A DNA stretch of 64,000 bases, taken from Spirochaetaceae bacterium (GTDB lineage Bacteria; Myxococcota_A; UBA9160; UBA4427). The stretch covers positions 1-64,000 of the forward strand of contig JACKFD010000017.1 of NCBI GenBank assembly GCA_020632655.1. Reading direction: 5' to 3'. Position numbers and translations under genes: made by a program. Shown piece by piece: positions 43,970 to 54,734 of the stretch. Each line of letters opens with the position of its first letter. Position 1 is the stretch's first letter. The notes under the pieces were generated by a model. It saw nothing but the letters and a program-made list of their open reading frames with translations, searched no databases and was not told the origin of the DNA.

Positions 43970-44377
43970 TCAGCCGATCGCCGCGACTGCGTTGATCTCG
44001 ACGAGCATGCCGGGCCCGGCGAGCGCCTGCACGCCGACCATCGTCGACGCATTCGGCGGGAAGGGCTTGCCGTCGAGCGCGACCGCCATGGCGCGCCCGA
44101 AGATCTCGACCTTCCCCGGATCGAGGTCGACGATGTACATCGTCGTGCTGACGATCTGCTCGACCGTGCCGCCGACGGCCTCGACCGCGGCGCGCAGGTT
44201 GCGGAAGGCCTGGACGGTCTGGGCGTGGAGGTCGTTCTCGCCCACGAGGTTGAAGTCGGCGTCGAAAGCACCCTGGCCGGCGATGTAGGCGAGGCGGCGG
44301 GCGCCGTCGACGGTCACGATCTGGGTGAATGCGTCGAGCTTGAAGAGCGAGTCGGGGTCGATCCGTTCGATCTGCAC
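43970..44377 (-). CDS. RidA family protein
   Basis: 135 aa. The fold's typical strings are present: LAYIAGQGAFDADFNLVG, QTVQAFRNLRAAVEAVGGT and STTMYIVDL. The arginine that binds the substrate carboxylate in canonical RidA (PxARS) is not seen; the place reads PPNASTMV. It is therefore likely one of the Rid subfamilies without proven imine deaminase activity. It is followed by the MOSC gene. A GGAGG-type site precedes the ATG. Confidence 0.85.
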   Translation of the reverse strand: MQIERIDPDSLFKLDAFTQIVTVDGARRLAYIAGQGAFDADFNLVGENDLHAQTVQAFRNLRAAVEAVGGTVEQIVSTTMYIVDLDPGKVEIFGRAMAVALDGKPFPPNASTMVGVQALAGPGMLVEINAVAAIG

Positions 44378-44501
44378 GGGGCCTCCTGACCGGCGCGAGC
44401 GACGCCGAGCCGTCGAGGGATGGGAGCCCCGAGCATAGGCGGTCGCCCGGGCGGCGATCGAGGGCCGTGGCGGCGTCGTGCGCCGCGACTCCGAACGTGG
44501 G

Positions 44502-45914
44502 TCAGCTGCGCGTGCGCCGGGCGCCGAGCAGGCCGAGCGCGAGACCGCCGGCGAGCAGGCCCGCGAGCACGCCCGGCTCCGGCACGGGCGTGCATACGCC
44601 GGCCGTGCAGTACGCGAGGCTCTCCGGGTCGCCGTCGTCGCAGGGCGTGTCGTCGGGGAGCGCCGTGCAGACGCTGGGATGGGCCGTCGAGATCGGGTCC
44701 GCGCGGATGATGAAGGCCTCCTCGGCGAAGGTCGGCAGCACGAGCAGGCCCGTCTCGGCGCGGAAGGCGATCTGGCCCTCGTTGTTGATCGAGCGATCCG
44801 AGACGTCGTGATCGACGAAGAAGAAGCTGCCGAAGAGCTCGAGCGCGTTCTGGCAGCGCACCTCGATCAGCTGATCGCCGTCCGAGAAGAGCAGCGGCTC
44901 GCCCGTCGGTCCCGAGATCGCGATCTCCCCGAACGAGTTGACGGTCGTCTGCTCGGGCGGCGAGAAGGTGCCCGTCGTGTCGAGCCCGTCGTCGACCTCG
45001 ACCGACTCGGCGATCGGACTCGCGAGCCGGAGCTGCCAGCTCGTGCCTGGCACGTCGAAGACGTCCTCGATCCATGAGACGAGCGGGATCTCACCACCGG
45101 CGAGAGACAGGCCGTGCATGAATCGCGTAGAGGCGTCGACGCTTCGACGCGGGGTGGACGAGTCGAGGTGGAGGTCCTGCGTCGCGCCCTGGAAACGCGT
45201 CCAGGCCGCCCAGGGCTGGCTGGCGGGATGGCTGGCCCAATCACTCGCGCCGCCATCGAGCGGCGAGGCCGCGGACGAGCTGCCCTGCAGCAGCTCGTCG
45301 AAGGCCTGTCCGTCGCGGCGTCCGACGAAGAGCATCTCGCCCTGACCGTTCACGCGGAAGCCTGGCTGCAGGACGAGGATCGGGCTCGTCGGATCGGCGG
45401 TCTGGACGAGCAGGCGTGCGTCGGGCGTCGCATCGAGGGCCGCGTCGTGATCCTTGCGGTAGACGCCGATCTCGGGCGGACCCGAGCCGTGCGCGAAGCC
45501 GTGCCAGTAGATGCGGCTCTGGTCGTCGATCCGGGGCGGGTTCAGGTCGATCGCGTAGAAGTAGGTGTCCGCATCCGCGACGGAGCCGGCGCGGGCGACG
45601 GCCTGGGTGATCGGGATCCCCTGCGTGTCCACGTCACCGATCCCGCTGCGGACCTCCGTCACGCCGGGCGCCGTGCGAGCGTGGAAGGCGACCCGGCCCC
45701 AGGCGTTGATCGTGGGGGCGCCGGGGAGTCCGTCCGGGAACTCGTCCGTGCTGGCGATGATCGTGCAGTCGTAGTCGACGGGCTGGGCGACGAGCTGGGC
45801 CGCGGCCGGGCTGGACGCGAGCAGCAGGGTCGCGGCGAGCGCGGCGGCGGAGCGGGGCCAATGGGCGTCGCGACGGTGGGTGGACGAGGCGAAGCGGCGA
45901 GGGGTCGTGATCAT
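44502..45914 (-). CDS. PEP-CTERM sorting domain protein
   Basis: 470 aa exported protein. A basic N-terminus and hydrophobic AALAATLLLASSPAAA form the signal peptide (cleavage at about 39-40). The C-terminus has VPEPG, a Gly/Ala/Leu membrane segment and a basic RRTRS end, the exosortase sorting signal. The body contains repeats of the type DGLPGAPTINAWGRVAFHAR and INNEGQIAFRAETG, resembling seven-bladed 'choice-of-anchor' beta-propeller units seen in other PEP-CTERM proteins. A Cys/Asp-rich VCTALPDDTPCDDGDP stretch lies just before the signal. Exosortase and EPS genes are not adjacent. Function unknown. Confidence 0.85.
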   Translation of the reverse strand: MITTPRRFASSTHRRDAHWPRSAAALAATLLLASSPAAAQLVAQPVDYDCTIIASTDEFPDGLPGAPTINAWGRVAFHARTAPGVTEVRSGIGDVDTQGIPITQAVARAGSVADADTYFYAIDLNPPRIDDQSRIYWHGFAHGSGPPEIGVYRKDHDAALDATPDARLLVQTADPTSPILVLQPGFRVNGQGEMLFVGRRDGQAFDELLQGSSSAASPLDGGASDWASHPASQPWAAWTRFQGATQDLHLDSSTPRRSVDASTRFMHGLSLAGGEIPLVSWIEDVFDVPGTSWQLRLASPIAESVEVDDGLDTTGTFSPPEQTTVNSFGEIAISGPTGEPLLFSDGDQLIEVRCQNALELFGSFFFVDHDVSDRSINNEGQIAFRAETGLLVLPTFAEEAFIIRADPISTAHPSVCTALPDDTPCDDGDPESLAYCTAGVCTPVPEPGVLAGLLAGGLALGLLGARRTRS

Positions 45915-46127
45915 GGTGGGTGCTCCGGGCGGGTGACGAAGGCAGGCTACGCAGGATGACCTCGCCCGACCGTGAAGCGATTCACATGCGCGCGGGGCAA
46001 GCTCGCCAAGCCCCGGGCCCTCCAGTACGTTCGGCGGGTCGCGTCCCCGACGAACCCGACGCCTCCCCCCGCGGCGTCCCCATGGATGCGCTGCGAGCCG
46101 GCTCGGCCGCGCGATCCAGGAAGAGCC

Positions 46128-48371
<2,244 letters not shown>

Positions 48372-48405
48372 GGCGCACGCGGGTCGGATCGCCCGGGAGG
48401 CAGGG

Positions 48406-49191
48406 ATGACGGAGAAGGTCCGGACCGAGGTCCTCGGTGAGGTCTTCGTCGTGACGATCGCACGGCCCGAGGTGCGCAACTGCGTCGATCGCGAGACGGC
48501 CGAGGCGCTCGCCGCGGCGTTCCGGCGATTCGACGCGGACGACGCGCTCCGCGTGGCGATCCTGCAGGGCGAGGGCGGCTGCTTCTGCGCGGGGGCGGAC
48601 CTCAAGGAGGCGAGCCGCGGCTCGTCGGCGGCGAATCGTGTCTCGGTCGACATGGGCGCGGACGGACCGATGGGGCCGACGCGCATGCTGCTCGGGAAGC
48701 CGGTGCTGGCGGCGGTCGAGGGGCATGCCGTGGCCGGTGGACTCGAGCTCGCGATCTGGTGCGACCTGCGGATCGCGGCGCGGGATGCCGTCTTCGGCGT
48801 GTATTGCCGTCGCTGGGGGGTGCCGCTCGTCGACGGCGGGACGGTCCGGCTGCCGCGACTCGTCGGTCAAGGTCGCGCGCTCGACCTGATCCTGACCGGG
48901 CGGGGTGTGGCGGGAGGCGAGGCGCTCGCGATGGGTCTCGTCGATCGGCTGGTCGAGCCGGGCGGGGCGTTCGATGCGGCGCTGGCCCTCGCGCGCGAGA
49001 TCGCGGCCTTCCCGCAGCGTTGCCTGCGCTCGGATCGGCTCTCGGCGATCTCGCAATGGGACGGGTGCTTCGACGACGCGATGCGCGAGGAGACACGGCG
49101 TGGGATCGAGGTGATCCGCTCGGGCGAGACGGGCGAGGGGGCCGCGCGCTTCGCGGCGGGGGCCGGACGGCACGGCTCCTTCGCGGATTGA
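48406..49191 (+). CDS. enoyl-CoA hydratase/isomerase family protein
   Basis: 261 aa crotonase-fold protein. The oxyanion-hole segment CFCAGADLKE and the second one AAVEGHAVAGGLELAIWCDLRIAA (in part) are clear. The first catalytic Glu of hydratases is expected after the second glycine turn; here the region reads GLELAIW, so the first Glu is present in that position, while the second is not obvious (VDGGTVRLPRL). Activity may be hydratase, isomerase or another crotonase reaction. The ATG at 48406 follows GGGAGGCAGG. It begins 34 bp after pcrA, but this is probably coincidental. Confidence 0.87.
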   Translation: MTEKVRTEVLGEVFVVTIARPEVRNCVDRETAEALAAAFRRFDADDALRVAILQGEGGCFCAGADLKEASRGSSAANRVSVDMGADGPMGPTRMLLGKPVLAAVEGHAVAGGLELAIWCDLRIAARDAVFGVYCRRWGVPLVDGGTVRLPRLVGQGRALDLILTGRGVAGGEALAMGLVDRLVEPGGAFDAALALAREIAAFPQRCLRSDRLSAISQWDGCFDDAMREETRRGIEVIRSGETGEGAARFAAGAGRHGSFAD

Positions 49192-49205
49192 GTCGCGAAG
49201 GAGCC
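49174..49205. terminator. hairpin with the stop codon in its loop
   Basis: GGCTCCTTCGCG and CGCGAAGGAGCC form a perfect 12-bp stem around an 8-base loop that contains the crotonase TGA (49189-49191). It separates the convergent crotonase and SDR genes. No T-run follows. Confidence 0.55.
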
Positions 49206-49240
49206 GCGCGTGTTGATCGACTGCGTCGTCGTCGCCGCGA

Positions 49241-50023
49241 CTATTTGATGTACTCGCCTGCGTTCACGAGCATCGTCTCGCCCGTCACCATCCGCGAGTA
49301 GTCCGAGCAGAAGAAGATGCACGCGTTCGCGACGTCGTCGTCCTTCGGGATCTCGCCGAGCGGCATGTTCTTCGTGATCCCCGCGATCACCTCGGCCTCG
49401 GGCACGCCGAGTCGCTTCGACTCCATCTTGACGTAGCCCTCGACCGGCGGTCCCCACATCCACGTCGGGATCACCATGTTGACCCGGATCTTCTTCGGCC
49501 CGAGCTCCTCGACCATGTGGTACATGGCGGAGAGGAGGCCGCCCTTCGACGCGGCGTAGGCGATCTGCGGCGCCGGCGGCGGCTTCCACATCGACTGCGA
49601 GCCGATCAGCACGATCGACCCGCCTCCGGCGCGCTCCATGTGCGGCACGGCCGCCTTCGCGACGTTCGCTGCGCCCACGATGTTCACACCGACGGCGCGG
49701 CCCCAATCCTCGGCCGGTGTCGACTCGAGGGTGCCGAAGACCGTGTCGAGCGCCGCGACCTTGACGAAGGCGTCGACGCGCCCGAAGCGGTCGGCCGCAG
49801 CATCCATCAACGCGACACAGGCTGCGGCATCGCCGACATCCGTCGGCACGGCGAGCACGCGCTTGCCGCTCGGATCGAGCTCGCGCGCCGCCTCGGCGAG
49901 CGGCTCGGCGCGGCGCGCTGCGATCACGACGTTCGCCCCGTCGCGCAGCGCTGCGCTCGCGACCTCGCGGCCGAGACCCGGCCCGGCTCCGATCACGACG
50001 ATGGTCCTTCCTTTTACGATCAC
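49241..50023 (-). CDS. short-chain dehydrogenase/reductase
   Basis: 260 aa classical SDR. The cofactor motif GAGPGLGREV is at about 12-21, the NNAG place reads KVAAL, and the catalytic Ser-Tyr-Lys is visible as IGSQSMW and YAASKGG. The C-terminus (DVANACIFFCSDYSRMVTGE) is usual for the family. Substrate and direction are unknown. It converges with the crotonase gene and is divergent from the TIGR01777 gene over a 212-bp gap with no feature recognised. Confidence 0.88.
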   Translation of the reverse strand: MIVKGRTIVVIGAGPGLGREVASAALRDGANVVIAARRAEPLAEAARELDPSGKRVLAVPTDVGDAAACVALMDAAADRFGRVDAFVKVAALDTVFGTLESTPAEDWGRAVGVNIVGAANVAKAAVPHMERAGGGSIVLIGSQSMWKPPPAPQIAYAASKGGLLSAMYHMVEELGPKKIRVNMVIPTWMWGPPVEGYVKMESKRLGVPEAEVIAGITKNMPLGEIPKDDDVANACIFFCSDYSRMVTGETMLVNAGEYIK

Positions 50024-50235
50024 GTTCTCTCCTCATCTCGCGTCGACCACTCGCCGCGGGGTCCCGGATTGCCGGGCGATGGGTCCTCCAAAGTCCGGGT
50101 CGTCGGGCTCGCCGACGACGCGCCCGACGAAATCGCTTGCAGCCCTGCGTGTCAAGCCGGCCGCCTCGCTCACGCCTGTTGCGCGGTTATGCTCTGCCCG
50201 CGTGCAAAGGCCGCTTCCGGCCGATGGGAGGCAGG

Positions 50236-51156
50236 ATGCAGAGCGAGGGCGACCAGCTGCTCGTCACGGGCGCGACGGGACTCGTCGGCCGACGGCTCGT
50301 CGATGCGCTGCTCGCGCGCGGCTCGCGCGTCCGCGTGCTCTCCCGCTCGGCGCGATCGGGTCGACCCGGGGTCGAGGCGAGGACCTGGGACGGCGTCGAT
50401 CCCGGCGAAGAGGCGCTTCGGGGAGTCAACGCGGTCGTCCACCTCTCGGGGGAGCCGCTCTTCGGTGGATTGCCGACCGCGAGCCGCCTCGAGCGCGTGC
50501 GGGCGAGCCGCGTCGACTCGACGCGGCGTCTGGTCGAGCGGATCGCCGAGCTTCCGGCGGAGGCGCGGCCGCGCTGTCTCGTCTGTGCCTCGGCGGTCGG
50601 CATCTACGGCGCCCGGGGCGACGAGCGGCTCGACGAGGATGTCGCCCTCGGCACGGGATTCCTGGCGGAGCTCTGCCGCGACTGGGAGCGCGAGGCGGCC
50701 CGCGCGCGCGAGCTCTCGGTTCGCGTCGTGTCGCTTCGGATCGGGGTCGTGCTGGCGCGCGACGGGGGGGCGCTCGCGCTGATGCGCGTGCCCTTCTCAC
50801 TCGGCCTCGGCGGGCGGCTCGGAGATGGACGGCAGTACTTCCCCTGGATCCATCTCGACGATCTCGTCGCGGCGATCCTCTTCGGCCTCGACCACGACCA
50901 GCTCGAAGGCCCGATCAACGGCGTCGCACCCGAGGCCGTCCGCAACGCGGATCTCACTCGCACGCTCGCGCGCGTGCTGCATCGCCCCGTGTTCCTGCCC
51001 GTGCCCGCCTTCGCGGTTCGCGCGCTGATGGGCGAGCTGGCGGGGGAGCTGCTCGAGAGCCGTCGCGTCGTGCCCGCGCGGCTCGAGGCAGCGGGGTTCC
51101 GGTGGTCGTATCCGGTGCTGGATGCGGCGCTCGAGGCGGAGCTGGGCCGCGACTAG
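50236..51156 (+). CDS. TIGR01777 family epimerase-like protein (YfcH type)
   Basis: 306 aa Rossmann protein with GATGLVGRRL at the N-terminus, VVHLSGEPL, ASAVGIYGARGDERLDED, FLAELCRDWE and the C-terminal FAVRALMGELAGELLESRRVVP, all hallmarks of this family. Its biochemical role is not established (in some bacteria and plants it is linked to cell division or plastid biogenesis). The ATG at 50236 follows GGGAGG. Its TAG directly abuts the stop of the convergent VOC gene, with no spacer. Confidence 0.87.
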   Translation: MQSEGDQLLVTGATGLVGRRLVDALLARGSRVRVLSRSARSGRPGVEARTWDGVDPGEEALRGVNAVVHLSGEPLFGGLPTASRLERVRASRVDSTRRLVERIAELPAEARPRCLVCASAVGIYGARGDERLDEDVALGTGFLAELCRDWEREAARARELSVRVVSLRIGVVLARDGGALALMRVPFSLGLGGRLGDGRQYFPWIHLDDLVAAILFGLDHDQLEGPINGVAPEAVRNADLTRTLARVLHRPVFLPVPAFAVRALMGELAGELLESRRVVPARLEAAGFRWSYPVLDAALEAELGRD

Positions 51157-51588
51157 CTAGGCGATCGGCTCGGTCGCCGGACCCTTCAGCTCGACCGTGT
51201 TGCCATCGGGATCGCGCAGGTAGATCGAGGGGCCCGTTCCCGTGGCGCCGTAGCGCGGCGCCGTCTCGCTCGCCTTCACGCCGTGCCGCGCGAGGTGCTC
51301 GCGGATCGCGGTCTCGTCGAAGTCCGAAAGGGCGAGCGCGAAATGGTCCATGTTGCCCGCCTTGCGGTCCGGGCTCTCGCCGCCGGCCCGGCCGAGGGGC
51401 GAGTCGACGTCGACGAGGTCGACGAGGCTCGCACCGGCGCGAAGCTGGACGAGGCCGAGCGCCTCGACGCGTCGCTCGACACGGCAGCCGAGCACCTCCT
51501 CGTAGAAGGCGATCGAGCGGGGGAGATCCGTCACGCGCAGCACGACGTGATCGAGGCCCGTGATCGGGATCGCAGGGATCGCGCTCAC
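51157..51588 (-). CDS. VOC family protein (glyoxalase/bleomycin resistance fold)
   Basis: 143 aa, one VOC domain: LDHVVLRVTDLPRSIAFYEE at the start, MDHFALALSDFD in the middle and YLRDPDGNTVELKG at the end, giving the His/His/Glu metal-site candidates. It may be a glyoxalase-type isomerase or a drug-binding protein; nothing points to a substrate. Its ATG overlaps the ddl stop (ATGA), so it is translationally coupled to ddl. Confidence 0.85.
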   Translation of the reverse strand: MSAIPAIPITGLDHVVLRVTDLPRSIAFYEEVLGCRVERRVEALGLVQLRAGASLVDLVDVDSPLGRAGGESPDRKAGNMDHFALALSDFDETAIREHLARHGVKASETAPRYGATGTGPSIYLRDPDGNTVELKGPATEPIA

Positions 51589-52736
51589 GATGCCCCGCTC
51601 CCCGAGCCGATCGGCTTCGTGGCCGCCGGCGGATGCGTCTCGAGCTTCGAGCGGCGATCGTGCCGTTCGAGGGCGAGCTCGATCAGTCGATCGAGCAGGC
51701 GCGGATAGGGCAATCCGCTCGCCTCCCAGAGCTTCGGGTACATCGACACGTTCGTGAAGCCGGGCAGGCTGTTCAGCTCGTTGACGAAGAAGCGACGCGT
51801 GCTGCGCTCGAAGAGGAAGTCGACCCGGGCCATGCCCTCGGCCTCGAGCGCACGATAGGCGGCGATCGCGAGGCTGCGGATCGTCTCGGTCTCGTCGGGG
51901 TCGAGGTCGGCGGGGATGAGCAGCTGCGTCGAGGCGTCGTGGTATTTCGCTTCGTAGTCGTAGAAGGACTTGGACGCGCGGATCTCACCCGGGATGGACG
52001 CCTCCGGCTCGTCGTTCCCGAGCACGGCGACCTCGATCTCCCGCGCGTCGACGGCAGCCTCGACGATCACCTTGCGGTCGTATCGCCGCGCGAGACCGAG
52101 GGCCGCCACGAGCTCGGCCATCGTGTCCGCGCGCGAGATCCCGACCGAGGAGCCCGAGTTCGCCGGCTTCACGAAGGCGGGCAAGCCGACCTCGCTCTCT
52201 GCGCGTTCGGCCGCGGCGGACAGGCCGTCGCGATCGAGGCGTCCGCCGCTGAACGTGATCCAGGGCGTGACGGGCAGGCCTGCGCCGGCGAGCAAACGCT
52301 TCGCGATGTCCTTGTCCATCTGGATCGCCGACGAGAGCACGCCGGAGCCGACGTAGGGCAGCTCGGCCAGCTCGAGCAGGCCCTGGAGCGTGCCGTCCTC
52401 GCCGCCGCGACCGTGGATGATCGGGAAGACCACGTCGAGCTGCGCGGCGGCCGCGCTCGGCTCGGAGGGCGATGCGCCGGCGCGCGTCGGCTCGAGCGCG
52501 CGGAGGGTGGTCGCGCCGGGCACCGCCGGCAGCATCACGCTCGGTGCGGCGAGCACCTCGGGCAATGCGCGGTCGGCGCTCGTCAGGTGCCAGCGCCCCT
52601 CCTGATCGACGCCGATCAGCGACACCTCGTAGCGGCTCCGATCGAGGGCCGAGAGGATCGACGTGGCCGAGACGATCGAGACGTCGTGTTCGACCGAGCG
52701 TCCCCCGAAGAGCAGACCGACGCGCAACTTCGCCAT
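51585..52736 (-). CDS. ddl: D-alanine-D-alanine ligase
   Basis: 383 aa ATP-grasp enzyme for peptidoglycan precursor synthesis. Family motifs are present: VGLLFGGRSVEHDVSIVSA, FPIIHGRGGEDGTLQGLLE, the ATP loop KPANSGSSVGISRA, and the C-terminal VNELNSLPGFTNVSMYPKLW. The GEIRASKSFYDYEAKY loop fits Ala-specific ligases. It is slightly longer than E. coli DdlB owing to an insertion at about 70-95 and a C-terminal extension. The downstream VOC gene overlaps it by 4 bp. It is divergent from larE. Confidence 0.95.
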   Translation of the reverse strand: MAKLRVGLLFGGRSVEHDVSIVSATSILSALDRSRYEVSLIGVDQEGRWHLTSADRALPEVLAAPSVMLPAVPGATTLRALEPTRAGASPSEPSAAAAQLDVVFPIIHGRGGEDGTLQGLLELAELPYVGSGVLSSAIQMDKDIAKRLLAGAGLPVTPWITFSGGRLDRDGLSAAAERAESEVGLPAFVKPANSGSSVGISRADTMAELVAALGLARRYDRKVIVEAAVDAREIEVAVLGNDEPEASIPGEIRASKSFYDYEAKYHDASTQLLIPADLDPDETETIRSLAIAAYRALEAEGMARVDFLFERSTRRFFVNELNSLPGFTNVSMYPKLWEASGLPYPRLLDRLIELALERHDRRSKLETHPPAATKPIGSGSGAS

Positions 52737-52855
52737 GATCCCCCTGGAACGACGGCTCCGAGTCCTGCTCGAGCAGGCCGTTCGCGACGTGGGATGATAC
52801 TCGCCGCCCCCGCGGCTCGCTTGACCCGGCGAGGCCCCCTCCGTACTCTCGCCGC

Positions 52856-53728
52856 GTGTCGACCCCCGCCGTGCAGACCGATGCGCTCGAGGCGCTGCCC
52901 GCCTCCCTCGCCGCGAAGCAGGAGGAGCTGCTTTCTCGGCTGCGCCGCGCCGGCCGGCTGATGGTCGCGTTCTCGGGCGGCGTCGACTCGAGCTACCTGG
53001 CCTGGGCTGCGCGCCGCGCGCTCGGAGACGACTGCCTCGCGGTGACCGCCGTCTCGCCCTCCTATCCGCAGAGCCATCGTGCGGTCGCCGAGCAGATCGT
53101 CGAGCGCTTCGCGATCCCGCATCGCTTCGTCGATACCCACGAGATGGAGCGCGAGGCCTATCGCGCGAACGCCTCCGACCGCTGCTACCACTGCAAGACC
53201 GAGCTCTTCGAGACCCTCGAGCGGATCGGTCCCGCGCTCGGCTTCGAGCGGGTCTGCTACGGCGTCAACACGGACGACACGCGCGACTTCCGACCCGGCC
53301 ATCGCGCCGCCGACGAGCACGACGTACTCGCGCCCTTCCTCGAGGTCGGCCTCTCGAAGCGCGAGATCCGCGATCTCTCGCGCGCGGCGGGACTGCCCAC
53401 GGCGGACCTGCCGGCCTCGGCCTGCCTCTCCTCGCGTCTGCCCTACGGCACGGAGGTGACGCCCGAGCGCCTGCGACAGGTCGAGCTCGGCGAGGAGGCC
53501 CTGCGCGCCCTCGGCTTCCGCCAGCTCCGCCTGCGTCATCACGGCGAGCTCGCGCGCATCGAGATCGATCCGGCCGAGCTGCCGCGCGCCCTCGAAGTGG
53601 ACATGACGCGGCGGATCGTCGCCGCGATCAAGCCACTCGGCTTCCGCTACGTCTCACTCGACCTCGAGGGCTACCGGACTGGATCCCTGAACGAAGTCCT
53701 GCAGATCCAGCGCGATCCGATCCGCTGA
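52856..53728 (+). CDS. larE: LarE-like ATP-dependent sulfur transferase
   Basis: 290 aa from GTG. The PP-loop SGGVDSS is at 40-46, followed by the family strings SPSYPQSH, CYHCKTELF, YGVNTDDTRDFRPG and ASACLSSRLPYGT. C190 matches the position of the sacrificial cysteine of Lactobacillus LarE. C110 and C113 add a CxxC, giving the three-cysteine set reported for LarE proteins that carry an iron-sulfur cluster as sulfur donor. LarE adds sulfur to the nickel-pincer cofactor precursor of lactate racemase. larB, larC and larA are not in the window, so the end use is unknown. Confidence 0.9.
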   Translation: MSTPAVQTDALEALPASLAAKQEELLSRLRRAGRLMVAFSGGVDSSYLAWAARRALGDDCLAVTAVSPSYPQSHRAVAEQIVERFAIPHRFVDTHEMEREAYRANASDRCYHCKTELFETLERIGPALGFERVCYGVNTDDTRDFRPGHRAADEHDVLAPFLEVGLSKREIRDLSRAAGLPTADLPASACLSSRLPYGTEVTPERLRQVELGEEALRALGFRQLRLRHHGELARIEIDPAELPRALEVDMTRRIVAAIKPLGFRYVSLDLEGYRTGSLNEVLQIQRDPIR

Positions 53729-53812
53729 GCCTCGAGCGGGTGCTGCCCCGCGAAGAACCGACCCCCTTCCGCGCGTCTGTGATCGGCGCGCCCCCGAGCG
53801 ACGCCAGACCCC

Positions 53813-54724
53813 ATGTGGACGCTGAACGAGTGCGCCGGCCATCCTCGAGACATGGGCCTCGCCCAGGGCGGGGCCGAGCGGGCGGCGATCCGTCGCGCGA
53901 TCTCGTCGCTCGATCTGCCGCTGCGTCGGTCGCGGCTGCCGAGCCTGCGTCCTCTGGTCTCGGGTCCGATGCGCGGGAGCGGCGCCGGACGCGAGCTCTT
54001 CCGTCATTTCGCCCATCAGTCCGAGCGGCTCGAAGGGCTCGCCCGCGGCGCGGGCGTGCCGCTCGACTCGCTGCTCGAGCTCCACCTGCGCGTTCGCGCG
54101 GGCGGCGAAGCGGGGGGGCTGCTCTCGCGTCGGGCCGCGCTGCGCGTCTCGCCGGCGGAGTCCGGCGCGGGGCGGGTGCCCGTGCGGCTCGAGCGCAGCC
54201 TGCCGCGCGCCGCGGCGGGGGAGCCGGGCTTCCTGCTGCGTGAGAGTCGGCCGGTCGTGGGGTTCCGATCGGTCGAGGTGACGTTGCCCTGGCTGGTCTC
54301 GTCGGTCGCGGGCGTGAACGAGGGCGGGCTGGCGGTGATCGCGGGGCCGATGCTGTGGGGGGAGCCGGGCTTTCTCGGCTGGCCGCCGTCGCTCCTGCTC
54401 GTGCAGGAATGTCTGCAGCGCTTCGAAGATCTCTCTTCCGCGGTCGACTGGTGCACGAAGCGGCCCGTCGAGGGCGAGCAGACCCTCGTGCTGGCGGATG
54501 CGTCGGGCGCCGTGGCGAGTGTGATCGCGAGCGGCCGCAAGCGTCGGGTCCAGCCGGGCGAAGGGGAGATCCAGCTCGAGGCGGGGGAGCCCCCGGCGAG
54601 CGAGGTCGAGAGCGGGTCCGACTCGCGCGACGGCGCATCCGGCGAGGATCGGATCTTCCTCGATCCGGGCGCGCGGAGGCTTCGCCTCGAGGCCGCGGGG
54701 ACGAGCGTCGAGATCGCCCTCTGA
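53813..54724 (+). CDS. C45-peptidase/acyltransferase-like protein, possibly inactive
   Basis: 303 aa. The N-terminal half has the layout of acyl-CoA:6-APA acyltransferase relatives (HPRDMGLAQG, RLEGLARGAGVPLDSLLELH). The second half has VVGFRSVEVTLPWLVSSVAGVNEGGLAVIAG (in part) and LVLADASGAVASV, as in that family. Active members self-cleave to expose an N-terminal cysteine. In the expected region (about 98-115) I see AGGLLSRRAALRV with no Cys, so catalysis is doubtful. The C-terminal 60 residues are acidic and low-complexity. It converges on the CheC/CheX-like gene 10 bp away. Assignment is by pattern memory. Confidence 0.6.
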   Translation: MWTLNECAGHPRDMGLAQGGAERAAIRRAISSLDLPLRRSRLPSLRPLVSGPMRGSGAGRELFRHFAHQSERLEGLARGAGVPLDSLLELHLRVRAGGEAGGLLSRRAALRVSPAESGAGRVPVRLERSLPRAAAGEPGFLLRESRPVVGFRSVEVTLPWLVSSVAGVNEGGLAVIAGPMLWGEPGFLGWPPSLLLVQECLQRFEDLSSAVDWCTKRPVEGEQTLVLADASGAVASVIASGRKRRVQPGEGEIQLEAGEPPASEVESGSDSRDGASGEDRIFLDPGARRLRLEAAGTSVEIAL

Positions 54725-54734
54725 TCGGGGCGGG

